From: CAYWFU01 sp964457585
Lineage (GTDB): Bacteria > JACRDZ01
NCBI GenBank assembly: GCA_964457585.1
Contig: CAYWFU010000066.1
Span: 1-17,345 of the forward strand
Length of the DNA: 17,345 bases
Direction: 5' to 3'
Each line of letters starts with the position of its first letter. Positions within the stretch are counted from its first letter, which is position 1. This document shows positions 13,603 to 17,345 of this stretch, one piece after another. A model generated the notes under the pieces. It worked only from the letters and a program-made list of their open reading frames with translations. It had not been told where the DNA came from and ran no database searches. The position numbers were made by a program, and so were the translations under genes.

Positions 13603-14730
13603 TCATTCACAAATTCTGACTATTATTGAATTTTTTTCAAAATCTTCTTTTTTGAAAGAACAGAAATCGTCTTGACAATAATCCGAAATAATCTTGTAAG
13701 CTCTTGTACTTTCATCAAACTCACTTGCAATATTCTCTTTATCCGGATTTCTGTCAGGATGAGTTAATAAAGCTTTCATCTGATGCGCTCTTCTTATTTC
13801 TTCTTTAGTAGCTGTTATATCCAGCCCGAGCTTCTTTCTGCACCAATCAATTTCTTCAAATTGCATTTTCTTAATTTCAAATGCATAAAAATTATAAGTG
13901 GGCAACGGACCAATAATTTTAAAATTCAACTGTTCATTAAATTCACAATTTAACTCTTCTATTTTTTTATTGAAATCTTCAAATTTGTTTTTATTAATTA
14001 AGAAAGCAAAATTACCTATCGTTTTATCATCTTCTGGTATTTGAGATTTACTGCTTTCGACAATTTCATCCAGTGAAGTCTCTATTCGAAGTGTATATTC
14101 TTTTATTCTTTTGTTAACAAAATCCTGAACCATAATACCGAGTTTTATTTTATCCTCAATAGTTACGTTCTCTGCTTTATTAATAAGGTTTTGTTTTGCA
14201 TCCAGAATATCTTTTTCATGACCTATTTCAGTTAAAACTGAGTTAAAATTATTCCATTTGACTATGACATTCATTTCTATCATGTCACTCATCTTATTGA
14301 ATATATCATTTATTATTCTATAACCTTTACTCAAGGACAACCTCACATTATCATCATTATCAATAAAAGTACCGAATTTAACAGGAATGACAGTATGATT
14401 AGACATTATTTCTTCTATTACTTTTTGGTGATTTACAAGTTCTTTAAGTAATGTTTCTTTGAATATGGATGTATAATCTTTAAAAGGTAATCTGCTAACA
14501 ACACAGGCAATATCCTGATGGTTAATCGTATATATTTCGTCAGCTACCATACTGCGGAATTTTTCGATCTTTTCAAAATTGCGAAATACATTCGATTTTT
14601 CATTATTTATCTTAATGATAGCGTATACATATGTCATAAGATTAAAATTTTCATAATGTTTTACAGGAAAACTGCTTGCGAACTTTTCTGAAAATTTATC
14701 AGCAAATTTAAATTGAGTCAATTTAAGCAT
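13603..14730 (-). CDS. GvpF/L protein fused to a C-terminal DnaJ J-domain
   Basis: This 375-residue protein has two parts. Residues about 30-290 are GvpF/L: MTYVYAIIK, NHQKVIEEIMSNHTVIPVKFGTFI, FAFLINKNKFEDF and FKIIGPLPTYNFYAFEI. Residues about 296-355 form a J-domain: helix I with CRKKLGLDITATKEE, helix II ending in KALLTHPDRNP with the intact HPD motif at residues 324-326, then FDESTRAYKIISDYC. HPD is the DnaK/Hsp70-activating motif, so the protein could recruit Hsp70 to a gas vesicle client. I use the ATG at 14730 because GGAGG lies five bases before it; an ATG at 14742 would precede that site. A short tail follows the J-domain. The join is within one open frame, with no sign of a frameshift. 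Confidence 0.93.
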   Translation of the reverse strand: MLKLTQFKFADKFSEKFASSFPVKHYENFNLMTYVYAIIKINNEKSNVFRNFEKIEKFRSMVADEIYTINHQDIACVVSRLPFKDYTSIFKETLLKELVNHQKVIEEIMSNHTVIPVKFGTFIDNDDNVRLSLSKGYRIINDIFNKMSDMIEMNVIVKWNNFNSVLTEIGHEKDILDAKQNLINKAENVTIEDKIKLGIMVQDFVNKRIKEYTLRIETSLDEIVESSKSQIPEDDKTIGNFAFLINKNKFEDFNKKIEELNCEFNEQLNFKIIGPLPTYNFYAFEIKKMQFEEIDWCRKKLGLDITATKEEIRRAHQMKALLTHPDRNPDKENIASEFDESTRAYKIISDYCQDDFCSFKKEDFEKNSIIVRICE

Positions 14731-14765
14731 AGGATCCTCCATAGTTTAGCAAATTATTTATGTCG

Positions 14766-14930
14766 TCAGTTAATTTTATTTTTTTTGTTTAATTTTAGAG
14801 ATAACATATTATTTAACATTTGTACTGCCTTTTGTGGTAACCTCATTTCATTCTGCTCTAAAGTTTGCGTTTTATTTATAAAAGACTTGGAAAATAATTT
14901 TTTTTTTAATTCTTCCATTATTTTTTTCAT
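14766..14930 (-). CDS. Possible small ORF of 54 residues
   Basis: An ATG at 14930 with AAGGAAG at good distance opens a frame of 54 residues. It starts MKKIMEELKKKLFSK, is Lys/Asn-rich with a helical middle (EMRLPQKAVQMLNNML), and ends in KLNKKNKIN. I recognise no family. Its ribosome site, start codon and first bases are a copy of the start of the CDC48-type gene, but a one-base difference in an A-run changes the frame after residue 3, so the proteins are unrelated. It lies 35 bases before the J-domain fusion gene. The codon use fits the region, but the ORF could also be the chance result of a copied leader. Confidence 0.45.
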   Translation of the reverse strand: MKKIMEELKKKLFSKSFINKTQTLEQNEMRLPQKAVQMLNNMLSLKLNKKNKIN

Positions 14931-14950
14931 TTCAAACTTCCTTTAAATTA
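14916..14950 (-). repeat. Duplicated translation leader (partner at 17264-17299)
   Basis: The 35 bases here and the 36 bases at 17264-17299 are the same apart from one base in a T-run (7 versus 8). On the minus strand they hold TAATTTAAAGGAAGTTTGAA, the ATG and the next codons of two different genes. Both copies stand next to a REP-like element. Confidence 0.85.
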
Positions 14951-14960
14951 GATTCTGAAC

Positions 14961-14990
14961 TGTAGAGACGCAAAATTTTGCGTCTCTACA
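14961..14990. repeat. Perfect 30-base palindrome
   Basis: The left half is TGTAGAGACGCAAAA and the right half its exact complement. It is the same palindrome as at 11140-11167, one base longer on each side. It sits between REP-like copy 2 and the duplicated leader, a junction that is continuous at 17264-17316, so it looks inserted. It can form a strong hairpin on either strand. Confidence 0.9.
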
Positions 14991-14996
14991 CATTAA

Positions 14997-15080
14997 GCCT
15001 GTTGAATCAGGCAACTACAATGCATTATATTTGTAGTTGCCCAATTCATTGGGCATAAAATGAATACTTTTAAATTCCTA
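14997..15080. repeat. REP-like paired palindrome element, copy 2
   Basis: GCCTGTTGAATCAGGC (14997-15012), AACTACA (15013-15019), TGTAGTT (15032-15038) and GCCCAATTCATTGGGC (15039-15054) repeat the plan of copy 1. They are followed by CTTTTAAATTCCTATAC, an imperfect match to the end of copy 1. The last codon and TAG stop of the CDC48-type gene lie in this terminal part. The second palindrome differs in sequence from copy 1 but keeps its pairing, a sign that structure is conserved. Confidence 0.82.
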
Positions 15081-17279
15081 TACTTTCAAATTATCATTAT
15101 TCGAATTTTTAAGTATTTTTATTGCATCATTAAAATGTTCCATTGTAAGTTTAAAAATCTCTATTTCCTTTTCATCCTGACCATTCTTAATCTTTTCCAA
15201 ATATTCTCTCATGCAAAACATTGATGCCTGCTTGCAAATTGATTTTAAATAAGCACCTGTTAATCCGTCCGTTTTCTCTGCAATTATTTTAAGATCGACA
15301 TCTTTATCCAGAGTCCTGCCTTCCGTATATATTTTAAGTATATCAATCCTTGCATTTTCGTCTGGAGCCGGTAATTTCAATTTCAAATCAAATCTACCGG
15401 ATCTTAATATAGCAGGGTCGATCATATCAATCCTGTTTGTAGCTCCTAGAATTATTACATCTTTTAATTCTTCAATCCCATCAAGCTCAGTCAGGAACTG
15501 GCTAATTACTCGTTCAGTAGTATTGCTCGAATCCCCTCCCCCTGATCCTCTTTTGGGAACTATGGCGTCTATCTCATCAAAAAAAATTATTACCGGTGCA
15601 ACCTGCCTGGCTTTTTTAAAAATTTCTCTTATTCCACGCTCACTCTCACCCAAATATTTACTGATTAATGCAGGTCCTTTAACTGAAATGAAATTAAGTT
15701 CACTCTCAGTTGCCACAGCTTTTGCAAGAAGAGTTTTACCTGTTCCGGGGGCTCCATACAATAATATTCCCTTTGGCGATTGAATTTTTTCTTTTTTGAA
15801 AATTTTTGCATATTTGATTGGCCATTCTATTGCTTCTTGCAGCTCTTTTTTTATTTCTTCAAGCCCACCTACGTCTTCCCATCTAACATTTGGTATTTCA
15901 ACAAAAACCTCTCTTATTGCCGATGGTTCAACTTCCTTCATGGCATCTAAAAAATTATCCATTGTGACTTCAAGTTTCATTAAAATTTCAAACGGTATTT
16001 CCGCCATTTCAAAATCAATTTTCGGTAATATGTTTCTTAATGCTGACATTGCTGCTTCTCGTGCTAGAGCTTCCAGATCTGCTCCGACAAAACCATGTGT
16101 AACTTCAGCTAATTTTTCCAGGTTAACAGCCTCTGTGTTTTCTCCAATATTTTGACCTTCTGCTTTTTTAAGCGGCATACCTCTTGTATGTATTTGTAAA
16201 ATTTCCAATCTTCCGTTTTTATCAGGTATTGAAATACTTATTTCTCTATCAAAACGTCCGGGTCTGCGTAAAGCTGGATCTATCATATTTGGAAGGTTAG
16301 TTGCCCCGATGATAATAATATGCCCCCTGGATTCCAATCCATCCATTAAAGCCAGAAGCTGAGCAACCACTCTGCGTTCAACCTGTTTTTCTACTCCCAT
16401 ATCTTCCCTTTTAGGAGCAATGGCATCTATCTCATCAATAAAAATTATTGCTGGAGCGTGTGCCTGCGCATCTTTAAAAACTTCCCGCAGACGAGCTTCA
16501 CTTTCTCCGTAAAATTTTCCCATAATTTCAGGGCCTGATATATGCGTAAAATATGTATCTGTTTCATTGGCAACAGCTCGTGCGATGAGAGTCTTCCCTG
16601 TACCGGGAGGGCCGTAAAGAAAAACTCCTTTGGGAGGAGTAATACCCAATCTTTCAAATATCTGCGGATATTTTAACGGAAGTTCTATCATCTCTCTGAT
16701 TCTTTGAATTTGCACACCAAGTCCGCCTATATCCTCATAACTGATTTTAGCTTTTTCTTTTTTAGCTCCTTTTGTTTTGATTTTTATCTGAGTAGAGGGA
16801 TTTATCTTAATAATACCTTCAGGGATAGTATCTATTACCCTGTAGTCAGATGTTTTTGTACCGAACAGAGAAACTCTGATTTTGTCTCCTACCACAACAG
16901 GCATTCCTTCAACGAGAGAATTTACATATTTAATATCTTTATCACCCTGGAATAAGGTTAATGCTGTTAATGGCAAGAGTATAATTTTGCTTGCGGTTTT
17001 ATAATCTATTTTTTTTATTTTCACTTTTTCATCAAGACCGGTCTGGGAATTTTCGCGTGATATCCCATCCATTTGAATAATATTTTTTCCTCTATCTTCC
17101 GAATAGCATGGCATTACTTTGGCAGGTGTTTTTCTTTTCCCTTCAACTTCAACAATATCACCTAATTCCAAACCAAGCAGTTTCATGCTTTCAGGATCCA
17201 TCCTGACAATTGCTCTACCCACGTCTTTTGGTAAAGCTTCTTTAACTTTCAAGATAATCGGGTCATTATTTTTTTTCAT
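15078..17279 (-). CDS. CDC48/p97 (VAT-type) double AAA+ ATPase
   Basis: This 733-residue protein has the full length usual for CDC48/VAT. A Cdc48 N-domain (about residues 5-180) contains VGRAIVRMDPESMKLLGLELGDIVEV. The D1 ring has Walker A GPPGTGKT (223-230), Walker B IIFIDEIDAI, pore segment MGKFYGESE and the arginine-finger region RRPGRFDREI. The D2 ring has GAPGTGKT (509-516), IIFFDEIDAI, pore segment SKYLGESERG and RSGRFDLKL. Both ATPase sites look intact. CDC48 proteins use ATP to unfold proteins or take complexes apart. It is encoded just upstream of the gvp genes on the same strand, in a window that has no GvpN, the usual gas vesicle AAA+ protein. That suggests a role in vesicle assembly or turnover, but this is inference. 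AAGGAAG precedes the ATG, and the stop lies in a repeat. Confidence 0.95.
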   Translation of the reverse strand: MKKNNDPIILKVKEALPKDVGRAIVRMDPESMKLLGLELGDIVEVEGKRKTPAKVMPCYSEDRGKNIIQMDGISRENSQTGLDEKVKIKKIDYKTASKIILLPLTALTLFQGDKDIKYVNSLVEGMPVVVGDKIRVSLFGTKTSDYRVIDTIPEGIIKINPSTQIKIKTKGAKKEKAKISYEDIGGLGVQIQRIREMIELPLKYPQIFERLGITPPKGVFLYGPPGTGKTLIARAVANETDTYFTHISGPEIMGKFYGESEARLREVFKDAQAHAPAIIFIDEIDAIAPKREDMGVEKQVERRVVAQLLALMDGLESRGHIIIIGATNLPNMIDPALRRPGRFDREISISIPDKNGRLEILQIHTRGMPLKKAEGQNIGENTEAVNLEKLAEVTHGFVGADLEALAREAAMSALRNILPKIDFEMAEIPFEILMKLEVTMDNFLDAMKEVEPSAIREVFVEIPNVRWEDVGGLEEIKKELQEAIEWPIKYAKIFKKEKIQSPKGILLYGAPGTGKTLLAKAVATESELNFISVKGPALISKYLGESERGIREIFKKARQVAPVIIFFDEIDAIVPKRGSGGGDSSNTTERVISQFLTELDGIEELKDVIILGATNRIDMIDPAILRSGRFDLKLKLPAPDENARIDILKIYTEGRTLDKDVDLKIIAEKTDGLTGAYLKSICKQASMFCMREYLEKIKNGQDEKEIEIFKLTMEHFNDAIKILKNSNNDNLKV

Positions 17280-17300
17280 TTCAAACTTCCTTTAAATTAA

Positions 17301-17345
17301 GCCTGATGAATCAGGCAACTACAATGCAATATGTCTGTAGTTGCC
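17301..17345. repeat. REP-like paired palindrome element, copy 3 (cut by window end)
   Basis: GCCTGATGAATCAGGC (17301-17316), AACTACA (17317-17323) and TGTAGTT (17336-17342) match copies 1 and 2, and the second palindrome begins with GCC at the window edge. It stands directly upstream of the CDC48-type gene's leader. Any promoter for that gene must lie in or beyond it. Confidence 0.8.

Noticed and set aside
13411..16155. Long open frames on the plus strand opposite the gvp and CDC48-type genes
   Set aside because: They are antisense to well-supported genes, lack ribosome sites and show no recognisable protein motif.
9743..17345. Repeats as a CRISPR array
   Set aside because: The copies are far apart, palindromic, unequal and separated by whole genes; there are no regular spacers and no cas genes.

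Overview
The window is AT-rich (very roughly 30% G+C by eye) and bacterial in style. Genes are tightly packed with Shine-Dalgarno sites, a sigma-54 activator and an HD-GYP protein are present, and the gaps between genes hold short palindromic repeats. It looks like a low-GC, probably uncultivated aquatic or sediment bacterium. No RNA gene or ribosomal marker is present, so I cannot place it in a phylum. The centrepiece is most of a gas vesicle (gvp) cluster.

Left part, plus strand (1-6277). An ATPase of the AAA/DUF4143 type sits directly behind a near-consensus sigma-70 promoter and may be translated without a leader. A radical SAM protein of the spore photoproduct lyase-like type follows. 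A well-matched sigma-54 promoter (2338-2354) then precedes a 93-residue protein of unknown function, a stand-alone receiver, a soluble PAS-PAS histidine kinase and an NtrC-type sigma-54 activator. This looks like a signalling operon that may regulate itself. Its last stop codon directly abuts the stop codon of the convergent operon.

Right part, minus strand (17345 down to 6278), in order of transcription: a CDC48/p97-type double AAA+ ATPase; a possible 54-residue ORF; a GvpF/L protein with a C-terminal DnaJ J-domain; GvpF; GvpG; GvpO; a second GvpF/L; a short GvpJ-type protein; a repeat-filled gap; another GvpF/L; GvpK; another repeat-filled gap; an 88-residue Cys-containing protein; a second GvpJ-type protein; a 228-residue protein of unknown function; a membrane-anchored M23 peptidase; and a GAF-HD-GYP protein. 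Overlapping or nearly touching genes suggest two or three co-transcribed blocks separated by repeats.

How the genes may work together: GvpF/L, G, O, K and J proteins are the usual accessory, nucleation and minor structural set for gas vesicle assembly. A canonical GvpA shell protein and the usual AAA+ protein GvpN are not in the window. The cluster instead carries a CDC48-type unfoldase and a GvpF/L-J-domain fusion, which suggests a chaperone-assisted assembly pathway. The HD-GYP protein and the sigma-54 two-component genes next door could couple buoyancy to cyclic-di-GMP or other signals. That link is inference from neighbourhood only.
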